From Sulfurovum sp. (lineage in GTDB: Bacteria > Campylobacterota > Campylobacteria > Campylobacterales > Sulfurovaceae): a stretch of 5,437 nucleotides of DNA. The position numbers and the translations under genes were made by a program. The stretch spans positions 1 to 5,437 of the forward strand of contig JANTFF010000069.1 of NCBI GenBank assembly GCA_024763575.1. Direction: 5' to 3'. Numbering within the stretch: the stretch's first letter is position 1; the number at the start of each line of letters is the position of its first letter. The notes under the pieces are model-generated. The model was given only the letters and a program-made list of their open reading frames with translations, was not told the origin of the DNA and made no database searches. Positions 1 through 5,437 of the stretch are shown piece by piece.

Positions 1-43
1 AACATATTATCTCTTTGGTAACTCATCAATAGTTTTTAACTCC

Positions 44-72
44 ATTAAAATAGAATTGAAATAATATGTCAA
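44..72 (-). promoter_or_regulatory. Predicted sigma70-type promoter for a gene beyond the left edge
   Basis: On the minus strand a perfect -35 hexamer TTGACA (72-67) is separated by exactly 17 bases from TTTAAT (49-44), 5/6 of the -10 consensus. Transcription would start near position 37 and run off the left end. A possible start at ATG 26-24 opens a frame to the edge (MSYQRDNM...), but the nearest GGAG (43-40) would lie upstream of the predicted transcript start, so that gene start is not called. The promoter would make the left neighbour transcriptionally independent of the oxidoreductase gene. Confidence 0.5.
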
Positions 73-85
73 TCCTATTTCCTCC

Positions 86-99
86 AAATATCGATATTT
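86..99. repeat. Perfect 14-bp palindrome AAATATCGATATTT
   Basis: Seven bases on each side of the central CG are exactly self-complementary, with no spacer. Its centre lies about 55 bases upstream of the predicted start of the left-edge transcript and 14 bases from the -35 box, a position used by activators or upstream-binding regulators. With no loop it is unlikely to act as an RNA hairpin. The regulator, if any, is unknown. Confidence 0.4.
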
Positions 100-100
100 T

Positions 101-123
101 CTAATCTAAAAATACTAAATTAG
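101..123 (-). other. Weak stem-loop just after the oxidoreductase stop codon
   Basis: In the minus-strand transcript CTAATTTA (123-116) can pair with TAGATTAG (108-101) across a 7-base loop, giving 8 pairs including one G-U, and beginning 8 bases after the TAG stop. The stem is almost all A-U and is followed by A residues rather than a U-tract. It may be a minor 3'-end structure but does not qualify as a standard intrinsic terminator. No better terminator is visible before the left edge. Confidence 0.25.
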
Positions 124-131
124 CTACTATC

Positions 132-3100
132 CTACTTCAAATGCTCATACTCCTCTTCAATCCCCTTATATCTATTGTAAAGAGTTTTTGAGGCATATCT
201 AGCAGTCTCCAAAAACTCCTCTGCTTCTCCTTTATCTATCTTTTGGGCCATTTTAAATCGTGTCTCATTATACATAAAATCTTTGACATCAATTTTAGCA
301 CCTTTGTAATCTAGGGTTAATGGGTTGGTATCTGTTCCTATATTTTTAGGATTAAATCTAAATAGAGGCCATAGTCCACTATCTACTGCTTTTCTCTGTT
401 GTTCCATTCCATAACGCAAATCATATCCATGTGCAATACAGTGTGAATAGGCAATAATTATTGATACCCCCTCATACGCTTCAGCTTCCATAAATGCTTT
501 TAGAGTAGCTTTTTCATTAGCACCCATACTAACTTTGGCTACATATACATTTTCATAAGTGATTGCCATATGGGCTAAATCTTTTGGCATACTAGCTTTT
601 CCTCCACTAGCAAATTTGGCTACTGCTCCTGTCATAGTGGCTTTGGACTGTTGTCCTCCTGTATTGGAATATACTTGTGTATCAAGGACTAATATATTTA
701 CATTTTTACCACTTGCTAAAACATGGTCTAATCCACCATATCCTATATCATAAGCCCAACCATCACCACCTATAATCCAAACCGATTTTTTGACTAGATA
801 ATCGGCTATCTCTAATAACTCTTTACTATCTTCTCTATCTTTTATAATAGATTTTAGCTTTTCTACTCTATCTCTTTGTCTGTTTATCTGCTCTTCTGTA
901 GTTTGCTCGGCATTTAATATATCATCTTTTAGTGAGCTATCTATATCCAAACTACTCAAAAGCTCTTTAGCTCTATTGGTGTGATTGTCTATAGATAATC
1001 TAAATCCTAATCCAAATTCAGCATTATCTTCAAAAAGGGAATTTGACCATGCGACACCTCTACCCTCTGCATTTTTCTTCCATGGAGTTGTTGGTAGATT
1101 TCCTCCATAGATAGAGCTACAACCTGTAGCATTGGCTACTACCATTCTATCTCCAAATAGTTGACTAGCTAGTTTTAGGTATGGTGTCTCTCCACAACCT
1201 GGACACGCTCCACTAAACTCAAATAGAGGTTCTAAAAATTGTGCTTCTTTCATTTTGTTTCTATCTATTTTATCTCTATTGACATTTGGTAGATTTAGAA
1301 AATAGTCCCAATGTTTAGTTAAATTATCATCTAATTGAAGTTTTGGAGTCATATTTATAGCTTTTTTGCTCTTATCTTCTTTGTTGACTGCTGGACACTC
1401 TTCAACACATAGTGAACAGCCTGTACAATCCTCTATAGATACGGTGATATTAAATAGGTCTTGGCTCTTATTAAATATTTTTCCTTTAGCAGGTATTCCA
1501 CCAAATTTATCAGGGGCATTATCTAATAACTCTTTGTCAAATACTTTGGAACGAATAACAGAGTGTGGACAAACTGTAACACACTTATTACACTGAATAC
1601 ATATATCACTATCCCATACAGGTATTTCTATTCCTGTATTTCGTTTTTGGTACTGTGTAGTTCCTAGTGGCCAAGTACCATCATCTGGCATATCAGAGAC
1701 TGGAATATCATCACCTTTGAACTCTACTAATTTTTTAGTAACTCTTGCCATAAACTCATCATAATCTCCTTTGAGAGATGGAGCTAACTCTTTTTGGCTT
1801 GTAATAGTTTTTGGTACTTCTATTTCAAATAGATTATCTAGTGTATTATCAACAGCATGAAAGTTCATCTCTACTATCTTTTTACCTTTTGATGAGTAGG
1901 TCTTTTCTATAGAGTGTTTGATTTTATCTATAGCTTCATCTTTCGGTAATATTCCACTAATAGCAAAAAAGCATGTCTGCATAATAGTATTGGTTCTTCT
2001 ACCCATTCCACTATTTTTGGCTACATCATGAGCATCTATAGCATAAAATTTTAGATTTTTCTCTATAATTCTCTGTTGTGCAATTTTTGGCAGACTATCC
2101 CAAACTTGCTCTTTTGGGTATTGGGTATTTAGTAGAAATACTCCATTATCATGAGCTATGTCTAAAATATCTAGTTTTTCTAAAAATACTGCTTGATGAA
2201 CAGCTATAAAATTGGCTCTTTCTATCAGATAGCTAGATTTGATAGGAGTTGAGCCAAATCGTACATGAGATACTGTCATGGTTCCTGATTTATTGGAGTC
2301 ATATACGAAATATCCTTGTGCGTAGTTATCAGTCTCTGTACCTATTATTTTGATGGTGTTTTTGTTTGCTCCTACTGTTCCATCTGAACCTAAACCATAA
2401 AATAGTGCTTGAAACTGATTCTCTTCTTCTAGTATAAAGCTTTTGTCAAACTCTAATGATGTATGAGTTACATTATCATTAATTCCTATAGTAAAGTGAT
2501 TTTTTGGTTTATCTTTTTGGAGTTCATCATATATAGCTTTGACCATAGCAGGTGTAAACTCTTTTGATGATAGACCATATCGTCCACCTATTACTTTTGG
2601 TTTAGGAAACTCTAAATTCTCCTCTTTTTCAAAAAGTGAAGTTACTACATCGTGATATAGAGGTTCACCCAAACTTCCTGCCTCTTTAGTTCTATCTAGT
2701 ACGGCTATAGATTTAACTGTTTTTGGTATAGTATCTATAAAATCATCTATAGAAAAAGGTAGAGCCAATCTAACTTTAATAACTCCTACTTTATATTCAT
2801 TATCATTTAGATATTCAACTGTCTCTTCTACTGTATCAGTAGCTGAAGCCATAATAACTATAATATCTGTAGCATCTTTAGCTCCATAATAATCAAATAG
2901 ATGATAACTTCTACCTGCAAGAGTAGCAAATCTGTCCATCTCTTCTTGTAAAATTTGAGGTACTTTTTGATAATATTTATTTACAGTCTCTCGTCCTTGG
3001 AAATAGACATCAGGGTTTTGTGCTGTTCCTCTCATAAATGGGTTATCAGGACTCAAAGCTCTACTTCTATGAGCATTAACTAACTCCACATCTATCATCT

Positions 3101-3677
3101 CTTTCATAATCTCATCATCTATAAGTTCAATTTTACTAACTTCATGAGAGGTTCTAAACCCATCAAAAAAATGTAAAAAAGGAACTCTAGCTCTAAGTGT
3201 TGTTGATTGTGAAATCAAAGCAAAATCATGAGCCTCTTGAACATTTGCTGACGCCAAAAGTGCAAAACCTGTTTGTCTAATTCCCATTACATCTTGATGG
3301 TCACCAAAAATTGATAACCCTTGCATCGCTAAACTTCTAGCAGCCACATGAAAAACAGTAGAGGTAAGCTCTCCTGCAATTTTATACATATTTGGTATCA
3401 TAAGCAATAGACCTTGTGAAGCAGTAAAGGTAGTAGTCAATGCTCCTGTTTGCAAAGCTCCATGAACTGCTCCACTAGCACCCCCTTCACTTTGCATCTC
3501 ATATATAGTTGGAAGAGTTCCAAATATATTTCTCTGTTTATGAGTGCTATACTCATCACAATGTTCAGCCATTGGAGAAGATGGAGTAATCGGATATATT
3601 GCTATTACTTCATTTATTTTGTGAGCAATTCTTGCCACTGCCTCATTTCCATCTATAGTTTCATATATTTTTGACAT
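132..3677 (-). CDS. nifJ: Pyruvate:ferredoxin (flavodoxin) oxidoreductase, single-chain NifJ/YdbK type
   Basis: This 1181-residue cytoplasmic enzyme should oxidatively decarboxylate pyruvate with CoA to acetyl-CoA and CO2, passing electrons to ferredoxin or flavodoxin. The family architecture is complete. The N-terminal pyrimidine-binding domain (about 1-255) has YPITPSSPMAE at 28-38, and T31, E64 and R114 fall at the positions of the pyruvate/TPP residues known from Desulfovibrio africanus. Domain II follows (to about 410, with GGRYGLSSKE at 364-373), then the gamma-type domain (about 415-625) and an EKR-like linker (QKRN, 677-680). A two-cluster ferredoxin domain has C693/C696/C699/C703 and C751/C754/C757/C761. 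The C-terminal TPP domain has GDG at 971-973 and N1005, and the proximal 4Fe-4S ligands C825, C828, C853 and C1080. No signal peptide or membrane segment is seen. From memory, the sequence resembles E. coli YdbK closely along its length. It ends near the TPP domain, without room for the C-terminal extension of the D. africanus enzyme (about 1232 residues). The ATG start is supported by AGGAA 8 bases upstream; the stop is TAG. It is divergent from nadC and looks monocistronic. The physiological direction (oxidation or CO2-fixing reduction) cannot be read from the sequence. Confidence 0.97.
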   Translation of the reverse strand: MSKIYETIDGNEAVARIAHKINEVIAIYPITPSSPMAEHCDEYSTHKQRNIFGTLPTIYEMQSEGGASGAVHGALQTGALTTTFTASQGLLLMIPNMYKIAGELTSTVFHVAARSLAMQGLSIFGDHQDVMGIRQTGFALLASANVQEAHDFALISQSTTLRARVPFLHFFDGFRTSHEVSKIELIDDEIMKEMIDVELVNAHRSRALSPDNPFMRGTAQNPDVYFQGRETVNKYYQKVPQILQEEMDRFATLAGRSYHLFDYYGAKDATDIIVIMASATDTVEETVEYLNDNEYKVGVIKVRLALPFSIDDFIDTIPKTVKSIAVLDRTKEAGSLGEPLYHDVVTSLFEKEENLEFPKPKVIGGRYGLSSKEFTPAMVKAIYDELQKDKPKNHFTIGINDNVTHTSLEFDKSFILEEENQFQALFYGLGSDGTVGANKNTIKIIGTETDNYAQGYFVYDSNKSGTMTVSHVRFGSTPIKSSYLIERANFIAVHQAVFLEKLDILDIAHDNGVFLLNTQYPKEQVWDSLPKIAQQRIIEKNLKFYAIDAHDVAKNSGMGRRTNTIMQTCFFAISGILPKDEAIDKIKHSIEKTYSSKGKKIVEMNFHAVDNTLDNLFEIEVPKTITSQKELAPSLKGDYDEFMARVTKKLVEFKGDDIPVSDMPDDGTWPLGTTQYQKRNTGIEIPVWDSDICIQCNKCVTVCPHSVIRSKVFDKELLDNAPDKFGGIPAKGKIFNKSQDLFNITVSIEDCTGCSLCVEECPAVNKEDKSKKAINMTPKLQLDDNLTKHWDYFLNLPNVNRDKIDRNKMKEAQFLEPLFEFSGACPGCGETPYLKLASQLFGDRMVVANATGCSSIYGGNLPTTPWKKNAEGRGVAWSNSLFEDNAEFGLGFRLSIDNHTNRAKELLSSLDIDSSLKDDILNAEQTTEEQINRQRDRVEKLKSIIKDREDSKELLEIADYLVKKSVWIIGGDGWAYDIGYGGLDHVLASGKNVNILVLDTQVYSNTGGQQSKATMTGAVAKFASGGKASMPKDLAHMAITYENVYVAKVSMGANEKATLKAFMEAEAYEGVSIIIAYSHCIAHGYDLRYGMEQQRKAVDSGLWPLFRFNPKNIGTDTNPLTLDYKGAKIDVKDFMYNETRFKMAQKIDKGEAEEFLETARYASKTLYNRYKGIEEEYEHLK

Positions 3678-3685
3678 TTTGATAG

Positions 3686-3690
3686 TTCCT
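3686..3690 (-). promoter_or_regulatory. Ribosome binding site of the pyruvate oxidoreductase gene
   Basis: AGGAA lies 8 bases upstream of the ATG at 3677 on the minus strand, an ordinary Shine-Dalgarno arrangement. It fixes this Met as the start, consistent with the family's N-terminus, where T31, E64 and R114 fall at the same numbers as in the D. africanus enzyme. Confidence 0.8.
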
Positions 3691-3716
3691 ATTTTTATAT
3701 GTTAAAATGTTTTGGA

Positions 3717-3745
3717 ATTGTACATCAATATTTGGATAAAGTAAA
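3717..3745 (-). promoter_or_regulatory. Predicted sigma70-type promoter of the pyruvate oxidoreductase gene
   Basis: On the minus strand TTTACT (3745-3740) is followed after 17 bases by TACAAT (3722-3717). These match 4/6 and 5/6 of the sigma70 consensus at optimal spacing. Transcription would start near 3710, leaving a leader of about 33 bases that contains the Shine-Dalgarno AGGAA at 3690-3686. A TTGAT half-site reminiscent of FNR/CRP-family operators touches the -10 box (TTGATGTACAAT), but its second half is absent. Inferred from sequence match only. Confidence 0.55.
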
Positions 3746-3761
3746 CTTTTTTTGTTATACT
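3733..3761 (+). promoter_or_regulatory. Predicted extended -10 promoter of nadC and the downstream phosphoesterase
   Basis: TGTTATACT at 3753-3761 is an extended -10 element (TG, one base, then TATACT, 5/6 of consensus). A T-tract (3747-3753) lies immediately upstream, the pattern described for Campylobacter/Helicobacter sigma70 promoters, which rely little on a -35 box. A poor -35-like TGGATA sits at 3733-3738, 17 bases away. Transcription would begin near 3768, giving a leader of roughly 22 bases that includes the AAGGG ribosome binding site. The promoter interleaves with the divergent promoter of the oxidoreductase gene. Confidence 0.6.
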
Positions 3762-3772
3762 TCACAAAAAAA
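3747..3772. repeat. Inverted repeat with 9-bp perfect arms around the nadC -10 box
   Basis: TTTTTTTGT (3747-3755) is mirrored exactly by ACAAAAAAA (3764-3772) across the 8-base spacer TATACTTC, which contains the predicted nadC -10 hexamer. The dyad could be a repressor operator covering the -10. It could also be an accident of a T-tract facing an A-tract in AT-rich DNA: only the GT/AC step in each arm is informative. The right half contains TCACA, a CRP-family half-site, but the left half matches poorly. Confidence 0.45.
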
Positions 3773-3777
3773 TAAAA

Positions 3778-3782
3778 AAGGG
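3778..3782 (+). promoter_or_regulatory. Ribosome binding site that fixes the TTG start of nadC
   Basis: AAGGG sits 8 bases before TTG at 3791. No ATG or GTG is available in this frame between the upstream in-frame TAA (3773-3775) and TTG, and the first in-frame ATG is codon 51. The non-ATG start is therefore strongly supported and may lower the translation rate. Confidence 0.75.
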
Positions 3783-3790
3783 TAATAATA

Positions 3791-4615
3791 TTGTTTAAAC
3801 AAAAATTTATAGAGTCTGTAGTTGCAGAAGATATAGGCAAGGGTGATTTATTTTCAAGGATTAGCCAATCAAAAGATATTACTGCTTATATTATTGCAAA
3901 AAGCGATGGAGTATTTGCAGGAGTTGAGTATATAGATACTATGGCAGATATATATAATATAGATTTAAAATGGTTAGTAAAAGAGGGGGAAACTTTTTCT
4001 AAAGGTGATAAACTGTTATATATATTTGGTGAGTCTAAAACTATATTATCGCTAGAGAGGTCGATTTTGAATATACTACTACACGCCTCTTCTATTGCTA
4101 CACTTACAAATAAATTTGTTCAAAAGATAGCTCCTTATGATGTAAAAATACTTGATACTCGCAAAACTAGACCATTGCTTAGAGAGTTTGAAAAGTATGC
4201 TGTAAGATGTGGTGGTGGTATCAATCACAGAATGGGATTAGATGATTGTCTAATGCTCAAAGACACTCATCTAAAGACTATTGATAATTTATCAGAGTTT
4301 ATGCAAGAGATTAGAATGAAAATTCCATTTACAGCTAAAGTTGAGATAGAGTGTGAAAATTTAGATATGGTCAAAAATGCTATGGGTGCAGGTGCTGATA
4401 TAGTTATGTGTGATAATATGTCCAATGAAGATATAAAAGAAGTGGTCTCTTTTAGAAATCATCACTATCCTCATATACTCTTAGAAGCTAGTGGAAATGT
4501 ATCACTTGATACTATAGAAAATATAGCTAAAACTGGGGTAGATGCAATATCTTCTGGTTCACTTATTCATCAAGCTAATTGGATTGATTTGTCTATGAAA
4601 GTAGAAGATGTATAA
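3791..4615 (+). CDS. nadC: Nicotinate-nucleotide pyrophosphorylase (carboxylating), quinolinate phosphoribosyltransferase
   Basis: NadC converts quinolinate and PRPP to nicotinate mononucleotide, CO2 and pyrophosphate, the step that commits de novo-made quinolinate to NAD; it acts in the cytoplasm. The 274 residues match the usual family length. An N-terminal alpha/beta sandwich (about 1-105, entering with AEDIGKGD at 12-19 and ending in the E89-R90 helix) precedes the barrel domain. Recognisable active-site segments are LDTRKTRP (121-128), EKYAVRCGGGINHR (134-147), LMLKDTHL (154-161), the acidic VEIE (184-187), CDNM (207-210), EASGN (232-236) and SSGSLIHQ (254-261). These place R124, K125, H146, R147, K157, E187 and D208 where the family's substrate-binding residues are expected. 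The start is TTG, with AAGGG 8 bases upstream. An in-frame TAA at 3773-3775 closes the frame just upstream, and the next in-frame Met is residue 51, which would remove half of the N-terminal domain. The final codons overlap the next gene by 8 bases. The quinolinate-making genes nadA and nadB are not in the window. Confidence 0.97.
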   Translation: MFKQKFIESVVAEDIGKGDLFSRISQSKDITAYIIAKSDGVFAGVEYIDTMADIYNIDLKWLVKEGETFSKGDKLLYIFGESKTILSLERSILNILLHASSIATLTNKFVQKIAPYDVKILDTRKTRPLLREFEKYAVRCGGGINHRMGLDDCLMLKDTHLKTIDNLSEFMQEIRMKIPFTAKVEIECENLDMVKNAMGAGADIVMCDNMSNEDIKEVVSFRNHHYPHILLEASGNVSLDTIENIAKTGVDAISSGSLIHQANWIDLSMKVEDV

Positions 4616-5437
4616 TCTCAAAAATCTGATTGATAGATATAGGAGAGTTACAATTTTATCTCATCTGCGTCCTGATGGAGATACTATAGGTACAGCTTTG
4701 GGTATATATGCTATTTTGAAAAAATATAAAAAAAGTGTAGAAGTTGTAAATGCAGATAGAGATATACCTATATATTTAGATTTTTTACCAAACTTTTCTA
4801 AAATCAAATCCAAAATTGATTTTGATGATAGTTTAGTAATATGTTGTGATGGGGGTAGTACAGAGCTATTTGGATTTGATTTAAATGGTAGAGATATACT
4901 TAATATTGACCATCATAGGAGTAATACTAATTATGGAATAGTCAATATAGTAAAAGCCAATTGTGTATCTGCTTCACAAGTTGCTTTTGAAGTTTTTGGA
5001 GAAGAGTTTGAACTTGATAAGGACTCTGCTACCTGTTTTTATACTAGTTTGGTCTCCGATACACAATATTTTAGAACAAATAACATGACTAAAGAAGTTT
5101 TTGATGTATCATCGGCTATGATTGCATATGATATTGATATATCAGAAGTAGCATATAACTTAAATCAGAGAAAATCATTATCTTCCTTGCGAATTTTAGG
5201 AACAACACTAGATAGTTTAGAGTTGCATTGTGGTGGTAAAATATCTACAATGATTATAACAAAAATGAATATAAAAAAATCAGGTGCTAAATATGGTGAC
5301 CTAATGGGTATTGTTGACCATGGTATATCATTAGCTACAGTCAATATCTCTATAGTCTTTATAGAGTTAGATAGTTTAGTTCGTGTATCTTTACGAAGTA
5401 AAAAAGATATAAATATATCAACTCTAGCTAGATATTA
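4608..5437 (+). CDS. DHH/DHHA1-family phosphoesterase, NrnA-like (3' end beyond the window)
   Basis: An open frame runs from ATG at 4608 through 276 codons to the right edge without a stop, so the gene is truncated only by the window. It shows the four metal-binding motifs of DHH phosphoesterases in order: SHLRPDGDTIG (18-28, with H19, D23 and D25), D81 in CCDGG, the signature DHH at 101-103, and D151 in SLVSDTQYFR. The C-terminal part, with RVSLRSKKDINISTLARY at 259-276, is the start of the DHHA1 substrate-binding region; the expected Gly-rich GGGH motif would lie just past the edge. NrnA proteins are about 310-340 residues, so perhaps 40-60 residues are missing. The family hydrolyses short RNA oligonucleotides and/or 3'-phosphoadenosine 5'-phosphate using Mn2+. 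Which activity applies here cannot be told from sequence; a c-di-AMP or pGpG phosphodiesterase of the same fold is a less likely alternative. The start overlaps the end of nadC (ATGTATAA, 4608-4615) with only a weak purine-rich stretch upstream, which suggests translational coupling. The distance from this Met to motif I is typical. Confidence 0.92.
   Translation, partial: MYNLKNLIDRYRRVTILSHLRPDGDTIGTALGIYAILKKYKKSVEVVNADRDIPIYLDFLPNFSKIKSKIDFDDSLVICCDGGSTELFGFDLNGRDILNIDHHRSNTNYGIVNIVKANCVSASQVAFEVFGEEFELDKDSATCFYTSLVSDTQYFRTNNMTKEVFDVSSAMIAYDIDISEVAYNLNQRKSLSSLRILGTTLDSLELHCGGKISTMIITKMNIKKSGAKYGDLMGIVDHGISLATVNISIVFIELDSLVRVSLRSKKDINISTLARY

Noticed and set aside
7..72. A minus-strand 21-codon frame (TTG at 72-70, stop at 9-7) with GGAGG 8 bases upstream, resembling a small peptide gene
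   Set aside because: The TTG is also the first half of a perfect -35 hexamer in a correctly spaced promoter, and the peptide (TYYFNSILMELK...) has no recognisable features. The promoter reading explains more, but the small ORF is not excluded.
559..753. Plus-strand open frame of 64 codons inside the oxidoreductase gene
   Set aside because: It is an antisense shadow of the TPP-domain coding sequence, with no ribosome binding site or protein-like motif.
1366..1596. Plus-strand open frame of 76 codons, opposite the ferredoxin-domain region
   Set aside because: It is antisense to the conserved cysteine motifs; its composition simply mirrors the real gene.
3450..3674. Plus-strand open frame of 74 codons opposite the N-terminus of the oxidoreductase
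   Set aside because: It is a shadow of the conserved YPITPSSP/EMQSE coding region, and its apparent hydrophobic, aromatic-rich tail comes from reverse-complemented AT-rich codons.
3717..3729. ATTG-TACAT-CAAT inverted repeat considered as an FNR/CRP operator
   Set aside because: The arms are only 4 bp and the spacing does not fit TTGAT-N4-ATCAA; only one half-site matches.
3747..3772. T7 and A7 tracts considered as phase-variation repeats
   Set aside because: Seven-base A or T runs are expected in such AT-rich DNA; phase-variable tracts in this lineage are usually long G/C runs.
132..5437. Frequent TCTATAG/TATAGAT-like words on both sides of the window considered as a dispersed repeat
   Set aside because: They fall in frame with ATA-GAT and ATA-GAG/GAA codons and reflect Ile ATA codon preference rather than a repeat family.
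1..5437. CRISPR, tRNA, IS element, toxin-antitoxin or defence genes
   Set aside because: No direct-repeat array, cloverleaf, transposase frame or terminal inverted repeats were found; coding density is filled by three housekeeping-type genes.

Overview
The window is strongly A+T-rich bacterial DNA with two complete genes and one gene cut by the right edge. The nadC protein carries a DTRKTRP...LDDCLMLKDTHL core that I associate from memory with Campylobacterota (Helicobacter/Campylobacter/Arcobacter relatives). The extended -10 promoter behind a T-tract, the heavy ATA/AAA/TTA codon use and the nadC-DHH phosphoesterase pair also fit that phylum. This placement is an inference, not a database result. 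No mobile element, CRISPR array, tRNA or rRNA is visible.

Layout. Positions 1-131 form a short spacer downstream of the first gene. It holds a weak stem-loop, a perfect 14-bp palindrome and a good sigma70-like promoter, both of the latter apparently serving a gene beyond the left edge. Positions 132-3677 (minus strand) encode a full-length single-chain pyruvate:ferredoxin/flavodoxin oxidoreductase (NifJ/YdbK type) with all expected cofactor ligands. Positions 3678-3790 are a compact divergent intergenic region in which the promoters of the two flanking genes appear to overlap, with a 9-bp-arm inverted repeat around the nadC -10 box. Positions 3791-4615 (plus strand) encode quinolinate phosphoribosyltransferase from a TTG start. 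Its last 8 bases overlap an ATG that opens an NrnA-like DHH phosphoesterase, readable for 276 codons to the right edge.

How it fits together. The left gene is central carbon and electron metabolism: pyruvate to acetyl-CoA with low-potential electrons going to ferredoxin or flavodoxin. The right pair starts with de novo NAD synthesis and continues, probably translationally coupled, into an enzyme family that degrades short oligonucleotides and pAp. The only physical link between the two sides is the shared 113-bp divergent promoter region. Codon use looks alike in all three genes, so nothing suggests recent transfer.

Overall this looks like ordinary core-genome sequence. I found no convincing undescribed system. 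The points most worth checking are the interleaved divergent promoters with their inverted repeat, and the palindrome-plus-promoter arrangement at the left edge.
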